Shown here piece by piece: positions 46,987 through 54,274 of a stretch of 54,274 nucleotides of DNA. Each line of letters begins with the position of its first letter. The first letter of the stretch is position 1. Source of the DNA: Fidelibacterota bacterium (lineage in GTDB: Bacteria; Marinisomatota; Marinisomatia; Marinisomatales; UBA1611); contig PBAR01000001.1 of assembly GCA_002718285.1 (NCBI GenBank), positions 1 to 54,274 on the forward strand, written 5' to 3'. The position numbers and the translations under genes were made by a program. The notes beneath the pieces are model-generated. The model made no database searches and was not told the DNA's origin. It saw only the letters and a list, made by a program, of their open reading frames with translations.

Positions 46987-49593
46987 ATGATCAGGAAGTT
47001 AAAGTTTTTATTTTTTATTTTTGTACAGGTTTATTCACAGACAATTTCTGTTAACTCAGACACTATACACATTGATGTGGCTCCCGGCGACTCAACTGTA
47101 GATAATTTCACTATTTATAACACGGGAACAGATACGCTGGATGTAAGTATTAAAACATCAGGTTTTTGTGCTGACTATTATATTAGAAGTTTTCCATATT
47201 CTCATATTGGGTCAACGGCAGGGAAACCGGACGATTGGCCTGTTAATAACGGTACATCGGCAGGCCCGGATGTTGCTTATTCATTAAACCTTGCTGATTC
47301 TATGACTATTGATATAACACTATGTCATCCGCAAACAAACTTTGATACCCGGCTGGAAATTTTTACTGCTGATCTTGAATGTGTGCCGACTACAACCAAT
47401 TATTCCAATGATGATGATAACAGCAACTGTGTTGATTTTGATACAGTTGCTGTATATGCGCCAAGCGGTATTTGGGGTGCAACCCTTGTCCCTGGGCAAT
47501 ATTATATTGTTGTAGACGGGTATAACCACACTTCCGGCTCCGCCCCGACAGAAGGGGAATATAAGATAAGCGTGACAGAAACAACGGATAACGATGAGAT
47601 TGCTTACAACAATGTTGATCAACAAGAGCGATTAAACAACCTTATACAGTATTATAATAACGTCGGGAAGGATGTTGGATCTATTAATTTAGAGAGCTAT
47701 GTTAACAACAGCTTTCCTGTTGATGAGCAACAGAACAATAGAGATGTCTTGGGAGATATGATAACCTTAAGTCCGCTAGACACAATAGTGTTACCGGACT
47801 CTTCTCAGGATATATCTATATATATAGATGTTGCAGATGGTGACTCCGGAGGGGTTTATACATTTCCTGTTCTTGTAACGTCTAACGATTCTATCAATCC
47901 AGACATTAACCTGGAGATTCAAATAGATGTTGCCGATATTTTTCCTCCTGGGGTTCCGCAAAACATCACTGCAGCTGTAAACGCTCGAGATATTTCTATA
48001 CAATGGGATTCTGCACCGGGCACACCTTCAATGTATAAAATATTTAGAGGAACAGATATATCAAACATTACATTAACTGATAGTGTTTCAGGTGACCCGC
48101 TGCAAACATATTATCTAGATTTCACAATACAGGCAGAGCAACTTTATTTTTACCAAATATCTTCGGTTGATATGGCAGGAAACGAAAGCGAAAGATCTTC
48201 TTCTGTGAGTGCAATGATCAAAAACAGCTTAATGATTACTGAAATTATGAACAATCCTAACGCTTCATCAGATGAAGAGGGGGAGTGGTTTGAAATTTAT
48301 AATGATGGTACAACGATGCTTAATTTAATAGGTTGGAAAATAGTGAGCGGTGTATCTGAGCAATATGTTTTCGCAGAAGAATTTTCTATAAACCCTGAAG
48401 AGTATAAAGTTCTAGGGGTTAACAACGATACCAGCAGCAACGGAGGAATTGATATTGCACATCAATACAACAGCATTAGCCTTGACGATGCAGAGGATGC
48501 AATAGTATTGATGAATCATATCGGAGAAACTCAAGACAGCGTAGGGTGGGATAACGGAGCCACCTTTCCACAAGGTTCGGGGTCATCAATGTCTCTGTTG
48601 GGGTTAGACCTGGATAACGGCATCGGAACGAATTGGGCGTTATCTGAGATGCCTATTGGTAATGGAGACTTTGGCACGCCGGGTTCTCCAAATTACTATA
48701 GCCTGATTACCCTTAGCCAAGACACTGTGTTTTTTGACTCATTGGCTGTTGGAATCGCATCAATGAAACAAATAGCAGTATCCAACTCCGGAAACTCTGC
48801 TTTACAAATAGATACTGTTTTTTCTGATAATGAAAGTTTTTCGGCTCTATACCCAGACACATCAATTATATTGGGTTCATACATTGATGTATGGTTTAGC
48901 CCTTCTGATACAGGCCAAATAAACGGATCGTTATATATTATTTCTAACTCACAGGAGAGTGCAGAAATTATTGTACATCTGTTTGGATCCGGTTATGTTG
49001 ACAGCTTGGCTCCGGCTGCCCCTGTTGGCTTCGCGGGAACTTTTTCAAACAACACCGCCCTCTTTACATGGACCGAAAACCCTGAGGATGACATTGATTA
49101 TTATATTATAGACAAATCAAATCAAATCAATTTTGTTGAAAATCAGTTTATCAGGTTTACGAGCGAAAACACTCTTTTTATTGATACAACCTTTACAGTC
49201 GACCAAGTCGCATATTATCGACTGTGTGCGGTGGACCTTGTTGGGAATAACGGAGACTTCTCAGAAACAATACAGATAACAGTTCTAAATACAGAGTATG
49301 GCTTATCCATCCCTAATCAATACGCTTTGCACCAAAACTATCCAAACCCATTTAATCCAACTACAACCATATCCTATCAAACAATTGAAGCAGGGGATGT
49401 TGTGGTTGAAATATTTAATATTTTGGGAAATTCAGTTAGAAAATATTTAATAAGCAGTCAACAAGCAGGTCACCATTCAATTATGTGGACAGGCAGGAAC
49501 GATAAAAATAAATTTACCGGAGCAGGTGTTTATTTTTATTCTTTAACGGTAAATGGTTTTTGTGAAACCAGAAAAATGGTGTTGTTAAAATAG
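46987..49593 (+). CDS. Exported surface protein with lamin-tail domain and type IX sorting domain
   Basis: An 868-residue protein. Its signal peptide (FLFFIFVQVYSQ) is followed by an Ig-like region (VAPGDSTVDNFTIYNTGTDTL), a pre-peptidase-like domain (about 75-200, GQYYIVVDGYN), an FnIII-like domain (about 320-405), a lamin-tail domain (about 410-570: SLMITEIMNNPNASSDEEGEW), another ASH-like domain (about 575-670) and a second FnIII-like domain. The C-terminal 90 residues (ALHQNYPNPFNPTTTISYQ, GAGVYFYSLTVNG) are the type IX sorting signal. It shares the lamin-tail plus sorting design with the giant protein, but at a third of the length. No enzymatic domain was found. Confidence 0.9.
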   Translation: MIRKLKFLFFIFVQVYSQTISVNSDTIHIDVAPGDSTVDNFTIYNTGTDTLDVSIKTSGFCADYYIRSFPYSHIGSTAGKPDDWPVNNGTSAGPDVAYSLNLADSMTIDITLCHPQTNFDTRLEIFTADLECVPTTTNYSNDDDNSNCVDFDTVAVYAPSGIWGATLVPGQYYIVVDGYNHTSGSAPTEGEYKISVTETTDNDEIAYNNVDQQERLNNLIQYYNNVGKDVGSINLESYVNNSFPVDEQQNNRDVLGDMITLSPLDTIVLPDSSQDISIYIDVADGDSGGVYTFPVLVTSNDSINPDINLEIQIDVADIFPPGVPQNITAAVNARDISIQWDSAPGTPSMYKIFRGTDISNITLTDSVSGDPLQTYYLDFTIQAEQLYFYQISSVDMAGNESERSSSVSAMIKNSLMITEIMNNPNASSDEEGEWFEIYNDGTTMLNLIGWKIVSGVSEQYVFAEEFSINPEEYKVLGVNNDTSSNGGIDIAHQYNSISLDDAEDAIVLMNHIGETQDSVGWDNGATFPQGSGSSMSLLGLDLDNGIGTNWALSEMPIGNGDFGTPGSPNYYSLITLSQDTVFFDSLAVGIASMKQIAVSNSGNSALQIDTVFSDNESFSALYPDTSIILGSYIDVWFSPSDTGQINGSLYIISNSQESAEIIVHLFGSGYVDSLAPAAPVGFAGTFSNNTALFTWTENPEDDIDYYIIDKSNQINFVENQFIRFTSENTLFIDTTFTVDQVAYYRLCAVDLVGNNGDFSETIQITVLNTEYGLSIPNQYALHQNYPNPFNPTTTISYQTIEAGDVVVEIFNILGNSVRKYLISSQQAGHHSIMWTGRNDKNKFTGAGVYFYSLTVNGFCETRKMVLLK

Positions 49594-49607
49594 GTTTTTA
49601 TACCTGT

Positions 49608-50414
49608 TTATTTTGTTTTTTGTAAAACCGCACTTATGTAAACAAAAGAACCGTCTACAAAAGATTCGAATGTTTTGCTTCCCGTTACGCCGGCATAGGA
49701 TTCAAAAATACTTCTTGCTATCCAGGGAACAGAGTTTTTGATTTTCCTTTTTCTAGAATCAGACATTTTTTCTAATCCATGAATCACGTTGGCAGTTATA
49801 TCATTCTTTTTAATTAACAGAAGACCACATTGTTGAAATTGCTTGCTTAACACTTCTGCCATTTCAAGAGTTCTTAGGTCACAAAATAGAAAATATCCTT
49901 GATGTTTTAATACTCTTTTTACCTCAGAAAGAAAAATATCCATAGAGCCGTAACAATGAGATGATTCAACGTTAATTACAACATCGCAGCTTTCATTTTC
50001 AAAAGGAAGGTCTTCAGAGTTTCCTTGTAAAAACTCCAGATTTTCTTCTTTATACAAGGATCTGCAAAAATTAATCGCCGTGTTGGATATATCAACTGCT
50101 GTTATTTTTTTTGGTTTGAGATATCTGGAAACGTAAGAAGCTCCTCCACCACGACCAGAACCTACCTCTATAACTGTTTTTCCAGATATTTCTACCTGGG
50201 TTGAAACGTGATGATATAATTGTATAGGATATCGCTCAACCTCATCTTGCTCTAGCAGGTCCAGGTTAAGGTTTTCCGAAAAAAATCCGAAATTCATACA
50301 TTTAAATTCAGTATCTGGTGCCAGTTTTGGAAACAAAGTGTACCATTTTTTCCAAAACCATCTTTTTGTGAATGGAGAAAATTGAATAAACCAAACTAGA
50401 AGTTTTAGAAGCAT
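49608..50414 (-). CDS. Class I SAM-dependent methyltransferase
   Basis: A 268-residue methyltransferase. The SAM-binding glycine loop is VIEVGSGRGGGASYVSRYL, the acidic residue is in ITAVDIS, motif II is CDVVINVESSHCY and a post-motif is VLKHQGYFLFCDLRT. The IQLYHHVSTQVEISGK lead-in and the NVESSHCY motif resemble the mycobacterial phthiotriol/glycolipid O-methyltransferase group (Rv2952 type), from memory. The substrate is probably a lipid or polyketide hydroxyl; that is inference. It follows the thiamine-diphosphate enzyme by 67 bases and converges with the surface gene. Confidence 0.88.
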   Translation of the reverse strand: MLLKLLVWFIQFSPFTKRWFWKKWYTLFPKLAPDTEFKCMNFGFFSENLNLDLLEQDEVERYPIQLYHHVSTQVEISGKTVIEVGSGRGGGASYVSRYLKPKKITAVDISNTAINFCRSLYKEENLEFLQGNSEDLPFENESCDVVINVESSHCYGSMDIFLSEVKRVLKHQGYFLFCDLRTLEMAEVLSKQFQQCGLLLIKKNDITANVIHGLEKMSDSRKRKIKNSVPWIARSIFESYAGVTGSKTFESFVDGSFVYISAVLQKTK

Positions 50415-50481
50415 TTAATAACTTAATTCTATGGAAACAAATTATAAAACAGATTAAAATTTTTTTTCATCAACAAAACTA

Positions 50482-52200
50482 TTATATTGAAAGAGACCCT
50501 TTTCGAAAATCAGTTTTTCCAATGATAACATTTACAACAACCGGCGTTCCTTCCAATGCAGACTTTTTTGCTTTTTCTAAAATTTCTGGTATTTGATTTT
50601 CATCATCCACATAATATCCTTTTCCACCAAGACCTTCAACAGCGCTATGATAATCAGTTTTTTCCAGTTCTGTTCCTATCGGATCTTTGAGAAGCTCAAC
50701 TTGGTCTCTTGCTATTTGTGTCCATCCAGAATCATTTCCAATTATGGCTACAACAGGTATGTTATAACGAAAAAATGTATCAAACTCCATTAGGCTAAAC
50801 CCAAAAGCGCCATCTCCAAAGATAGCCCAAACAACAGACTCTTTGTTGGTAAAGTGAGCACCTAATATAAACCCCGCACCCACCCCCAATGTCCCATACA
50901 CACCTGGATCCAACCAACCTGTGAGTGAGCGTGGGCGCAATATATAAGAAGCTGTTGCAACAAAATCACCACCATCCGCTACTATAACATCTCCATCTGC
51001 CAATTTTTGATCTATCAAGGTGCAAAGCTTAATTGGATTAACGAATTTTGTTAATTCTTTGGATTGTTTAGAAATCTGTATATTCCTTTCTTTCTCTCTT
51101 TTATATAAAACATTTTTCCATTTTTTCCATTCTTTTTTTTCAACGTTTTCAGAAATATGAATTAAAAACATAGATGGATCGCCAAGGATTGCGATGTTTG
51201 GTCTACGATTTAAATAAAGATCCTTTTTACTTAGGTTAACCGATACTGTTTTAGCTTGATTATTAATTTGTCTTCCATAATCCATTCGAAAATCACAGGG
51301 CACACCAGAAAGGATTACTAAGTCCGACTCTTTTAATGCTTTTTTCCGCATATGCCTGAATACAGGAAGATCTTTTTTTGAAAGAAGGCTTCTTGCTGTT
51401 CCTGATACGAATATGGGAATTTTCAGCTTTTCAATACTTTTCGCTAAATCTTCAGACTTTTCAACATCAAGCATTGTTTGGCTTCCAATAAGTAAAATGG
51501 GTCTCTGTGCTGATCGAATCAGGCTTGACACCTTGTTAAGCATTTTCAGGCTATGATTTTTTATAGATGGGTCTGGTGTCCGCAAATATGCTCTGTTTTT
51601 ATTTTTAAACAGTTTGTTAACGTTCCGCTTTAGATAAGCTTTCATCCACCACGGCATATTCTTGCTGTCTGATTTTAATCCATACCATTTTCTTACTATT
51701 GATTCTGGATAAAGCAGGTCTACCGGAAGCTCCAAATAAACTGGTCCAGGAACTCCCGATCTTGCGATAATGATCAGTTTTTCAAGTGATGGTTTAATAT
51801 CCTTTAACTGGCTAACAGACTTTGATTTTTTGGTAACTGATTTTGCTAAAGAAATATGATCTATGTCTTGTAAACTTCCACGGTTTTTTAAAACTGTAGC
51901 AGTAGCGCCTCCCAGAATTAATATAGGAGACTGTGCCAGTTGAGCGTTTTTAATTGCTGTTATTGTGTTTGTGAATCCAGGACCTGCAGTAACGGCGGCG
52001 ACGCCTATATTTTTAGATAGCCTTGAAACTGAATCTGCTGAAAACACAGCCGTAGCTTCATTGCGTACACTAATTATATCAATGCCAATATTTTTACACC
52101 CAGTTAAGATTGGAGATATGTGTCCACCACAAAGAGTAAATACTTGCCTAATGTTATTCTGGCGTAAAACATCGGCAACCAAATCGCCACCATGTTTCAT
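50482..52200 (-). CDS. Thiamine-diphosphate-dependent lyase, ILVBL/HACL2-like
   Basis: A 572-residue enzyme of the acetolactate-synthase superfamily. The catalytic glutamate is in VRNEATAVF (Glu48). The pyrimidine domain has AAVTAGPGFTNTITAIKNAQ and SPILILGGATATVLKNRG; the TPP-binding domain has FGDGAFGFSLMEFDTFFRYN and VVAIIGNDSGWTQIARDQ. The C-terminus GKTDFRKGSLSI, together with GWLDPGVYGTLGVGAGF, matches human ILVBL (2-hydroxyacyl-CoA lyase 2) unusually closely, from memory. It lacks a transmembrane start. It may cleave 2-hydroxyacyl-CoA to an aldehyde and formyl-CoA, though an acetolactate or oxalyl-CoA role is not excluded. There is no adjacent ilvN, which argues against branched-chain synthesis. 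Confidence 0.88.
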   Translation of the reverse strand: MKHGGDLVADVLRQNNIRQVFTLCGGHISPILTGCKNIGIDIISVRNEATAVFSADSVSRLSKNIGVAAVTAGPGFTNTITAIKNAQLAQSPILILGGATATVLKNRGSLQDIDHISLAKSVTKKSKSVSQLKDIKPSLEKLIIIARSGVPGPVYLELPVDLLYPESIVRKWYGLKSDSKNMPWWMKAYLKRNVNKLFKNKNRAYLRTPDPSIKNHSLKMLNKVSSLIRSAQRPILLIGSQTMLDVEKSEDLAKSIEKLKIPIFVSGTARSLLSKKDLPVFRHMRKKALKESDLVILSGVPCDFRMDYGRQINNQAKTVSVNLSKKDLYLNRRPNIAILGDPSMFLIHISENVEKKEWKKWKNVLYKREKERNIQISKQSKELTKFVNPIKLCTLIDQKLADGDVIVADGGDFVATASYILRPRSLTGWLDPGVYGTLGVGAGFILGAHFTNKESVVWAIFGDGAFGFSLMEFDTFFRYNIPVVAIIGNDSGWTQIARDQVELLKDPIGTELEKTDYHSAVEGLGGKGYYVDDENQIPEILEKAKKSALEGTPVVVNVIIGKTDFRKGSLSI

Positions 52201-52210
52201 ATAGCGGGTT

Positions 52211-53266
52211 TTATTTTTTTCCTATGCGGATATGTATAGGGGCTTCCAGCAATGTACTTACCCATTTAGTTTTTTCCGTATTTGCAAATGCAATTTTTAT
52301 AATTGTAGTAATTGGAACACAAAGAATCATACCAATAGGGCCAAACATCCACCCCCAAAATATTAAAGACAAAAAAACAACTAGGGTTGAAATCCCCATT
52401 CCTGCGCCTAAGAGACGTGGCTCCAAATAGGTGCCTAAGAAATTATTAATAATCAAATATCCAAATCCAACAAGGAGCATTGTAAATATATCGTATTGAA
52501 TCAAGGCCATTAATACTGGAGGCAGCCCAGCTAAATTTGATCCTATAGTAGGTATATAATTAAGTAAAAATGTTAAAAACCCCCATAAGAAGGGATATTT
52601 TATATCAAGAATAATTAACAAAACAGTAGCTATGGATCCTGTGGCAAAACTGATCGCAGTTTTAATTAGCATATATCGTTTTACTGTATTTGTAAAGGAC
52701 GCAATCTGATCGATTTGTCCATCTGTTTTACCAAATATTTTTATAATTTTATCTTTAAACATTGTTGCTTCCATGAGCATAAATACAACCAGAACTATAA
52801 TAAAAAACGATTTTGTAAGGATATTGCCCAATCTGGACAAAACACCCGATGTTAAAGAAACAACCGCCCCAGGATCAAATTGTTCTATTATAACATCGCC
52901 AGATATAGAAACCCCTTTTTCTTGTAAATAAACGAAAAAGCTTTCGGCATATTTTTTTAGTAAGATTTGGTATTGAGGAAAATTATTAGAAAATTGATTT
53001 AGCGATGTCGCCAATAGGCTGGTAATACCAAAACCGAAACCAATCATTAATAAAAAGATAAAAAATATAGAAAACCCTCTTGGAATCTGTTTTTTTTGTA
53101 AAAAATTAACCAGGGTATTACCGATTATTGCTATAAAAATAGCAAACAAAAAAAGTATTAGTATTTCTTTTGCTGCGCGCAACCCAGCAACAGCAACTAC
53201 AAAAGCAGCAAAGGTAAAAATAAACTGCTGCGCCCTGCTAGCTTGTTTATTTAATGAGGTATCCAT
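52211..53266 (-). CDS. AI-2E family (PerM/TqsA-like) membrane protein
   Basis: The start is placed at ATG 53266-53264 (MDTSLNKQ), because the longer frame starts with TTG 53335 in a poor context. About 351 residues. The first helices (FIFTFAAFVVAVAGLRAAKEILILFLFAIFIAII) are followed by a soluble segment (about 85-130), further helices, and the family signatures GFLTFLLNYIPTIGSNLAGLP and LVVFLSLIFWGWMFGPIGMILCVPITTIIK. Family members are exporters or pore-forming proteins of unclear substrate; the autoinducer-2 role is shown for only a few. It is divergent from the 62-residue orphan gene. Confidence 0.92.
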   Translation of the reverse strand: MDTSLNKQASRAQQFIFTFAAFVVAVAGLRAAKEILILFLFAIFIAIIGNTLVNFLQKKQIPRGFSIFFIFLLMIGFGFGITSLLATSLNQFSNNFPQYQILLKKYAESFFVYLQEKGVSISGDVIIEQFDPGAVVSLTSGVLSRLGNILTKSFFIIVLVVFMLMEATMFKDKIIKIFGKTDGQIDQIASFTNTVKRYMLIKTAISFATGSIATVLLIILDIKYPFLWGFLTFLLNYIPTIGSNLAGLPPVLMALIQYDIFTMLLVGFGYLIINNFLGTYLEPRLLGAGMGISTLVVFLSLIFWGWMFGPIGMILCVPITTIIKIAFANTEKTKWVSTLLEAPIHIRIGKK

Positions 53267-53386
53267 ATAGCTGATTTTAGGAAGATTATTTAAAGAAAAA
53301 TAATGCTTCTGAGTAATATTGTAACAATGAAGCAATATAAAGTTTAATTAAATTTCTTTTATTAATTATTCAATGGAGAAAAACAA

Positions 53387-53575
53387 ATGAGCAATTATCG
53401 TATTCTGAAAAATGGAAAAAAAGCAATAGAGCTGGATACTGCAATAAAGCTGGTAATTAAAACTAAATGCCCAACCAAGTGGATAATTGAGGACTTGGAA
53501 ACTGGCCAAAGGTACAGAGCCAATGGTAACAAAGAAATTGGGAAAATGTTTACACCGATAGAGGAGAATAAATAA
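53387..53575 (+). CDS. Small uncharacterised protein, 62 residues
   Basis: The ATG at 53387 follows GGAGAAAAACAA, so translation is plausible. The sequence (MSNYRILKNGKKAIELDTA to FTPIEENK) is a small basic, soluble, beta-rich-looking protein with KWIIEDLETGQRYRANG. I do not recognise a family. It is 22 bases before the HMG-CoA-lyase-like gene on the same strand and could be co-transcribed. The overlapping minus-strand frame 53366-53581 is weaker. Confidence 0.65.
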   Translation: MSNYRILKNGKKAIELDTAIKLVIKTKCPTKWIIEDLETGQRYRANGNKEIGKMFTPIEENK

Positions 53576-53597
53576 TTTCACATATATTCATATAGTC

Positions 53598-54274
53598 ATG
53601 TCTATCAAAGTAAACATAACTGAAGTCGGTCTAAGAGACGGGTTGCAAAATATAGAGCACCTTATAAAAACTGAAGAAAAACTATTTATTGTTAATCGTT
53701 TAATAGATGCGGGCGTTAATAGAATCCAGGTAGCCAGTTTTGTGCGCCCTGAAATAGTTCCTCAAATGGCAGATGCTGAAAACCTTGTTCAACAGTTGCC
53801 AAATATTAACGGTGTAGAATATAGCGGGTTTTTATTGAACCTAAAAGGGCTTGAAAGGGCGGTAGAGTCGGGTTTAAAAAAAGTAGAAACATCTATTTCT
53901 ACAAGCGAAACATATAGCTGGAAGAACACCCGAACTAATTTAAGGCAGGCAACAGATAATCTTAAAAATATTATCCATATTGGAAAAGAAAACAGGATGA
54001 CAATACGTGCAGGTTTGCAATGTGTTTGGGGTTGTGTTTATGAAGGTTTTCCAAGCCAAAAATATATATTAACTAAAGTTTCTGACATTGTTGAAATGGG
54101 GGTGAATACAATATCCTTATCAGACTCTACAGGTATGGCCAGCCCCGATAGAATATCAAGTCAATTAGAGATGATATTAAATAGATTTCCTGACCTTTCT
54201 ATTTCACTTCATTTGCATAACACGGGAGGTCGGGGATTGGAAAACCTATATTCAGGATTAAAACTTGGCGTAAA
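53598..54274 (+). CDS. HMG-CoA lyase-like aldolase, C-terminus outside window
   Basis: The frame is open from ATG 53598 (MSIKVNITEVGLRDGLQN) to the window edge, giving 225 residues; HMG-CoA lyases are about 300, so the last quarter with the GGCPYA loop is not visible. The HMGL-like TIM barrel shows metal Asp in RDGLQN, SFVRPEIVPQMADAE, CVWGCVYEG, SLSDSTG and the metal His pair in SLHLHNTGG. Against human HMG-CoA lyase the residue after the His pair is Asn, not Asp. Likely 3-hydroxy-3-methylglutaryl-CoA or a related acyl-CoA, giving acetyl-CoA plus a carbonyl product in leucine breakdown. The homologous isopropylmalate synthase clade is less likely. Confidence 0.85.
   Translation, partial: MSIKVNITEVGLRDGLQNIEHLIKTEEKLFIVNRLIDAGVNRIQVASFVRPEIVPQMADAENLVQQLPNINGVEYSGFLLNLKGLERAVESGLKKVETSISTSETYSWKNTRTNLRQATDNLKNIIHIGKENRMTIRAGLQCVWGCVYEGFPSQKYILTKVSDIVEMGVNTISLSDSTGMASPDRISSQLEMILNRFPDLSISLHLHNTGGRGLENLYSGLKLGV

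Overview
The window is the replication-origin neighbourhood of an AT-rich, Gram-negative bacterial chromosome, probably from the FCB group. A marine 'Candidatus Marinimicrobia' (SAR406)-type lineage is my best guess. Evidence: two large exported proteins end in the QNYPNPFNP-type C-terminal sorting domain of type IX secretion substrates, and there are SurA-like chaperones, lipoproteins and a TonB-like protein. Taxonomy is inferred from gene style, not from a marker search.

Layout. From base 1 to 32.43 kb every gene is on the minus strand. From dnaA (32.6 kb) the first four genes are on the plus strand, then strands mix. The switch lies in 32431-32596, which has two perfect DnaA boxes and is the best oriC candidate. 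Reading outward on the minus strand: rpmH, yidC, mnmE, mnmG, mfd, two SurA-like genes, an AT-rich gap, a signalling operon (TPR lipoprotein, TonB-C protein, propeller-SpoIIE phosphatase, RsbW-like kinase, STAS protein, GAF/PAS adenylate cyclase), then dnaN-recF-dciA-gyrB-gyrA-yggS, and an envelope module (FecR protein, CHASE2 adenylate cyclase, duplicated CsgG-like protein, cohesin-like lipoprotein, FG-GAP-like repeat protein cut by the window edge). Two parS-like palindromes sit at the starts of mfd and mnmG, but no parA, parB or rsmG is present. rnpA and yidD are missing from their usual place between rpmH and yidC.

On the other side, dnaA is followed by a short leader-like element with a terminator and then a 3018-residue mosaic surface protein. 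Next come ssb, an acyltransferase, a DMT transporter, an M20 peptidase, a second sorting-domain protein, a methyltransferase, a thiamine-diphosphate enzyme resembling human ILVBL/HACL2, an AI-2E family membrane protein, a 62-residue orphan and the start of an HMG-CoA-lyase-like gene.

The most interesting parts are the signalling operon, in which a partner-switching cassette leads into an adenylate cyclase with no sigma factor nearby; the orphan parS pair; the missing rnpA; and the leader in front of the giant surface gene. No rRNA, tRNA, CRISPR array, insertion sequence or prophage was seen.
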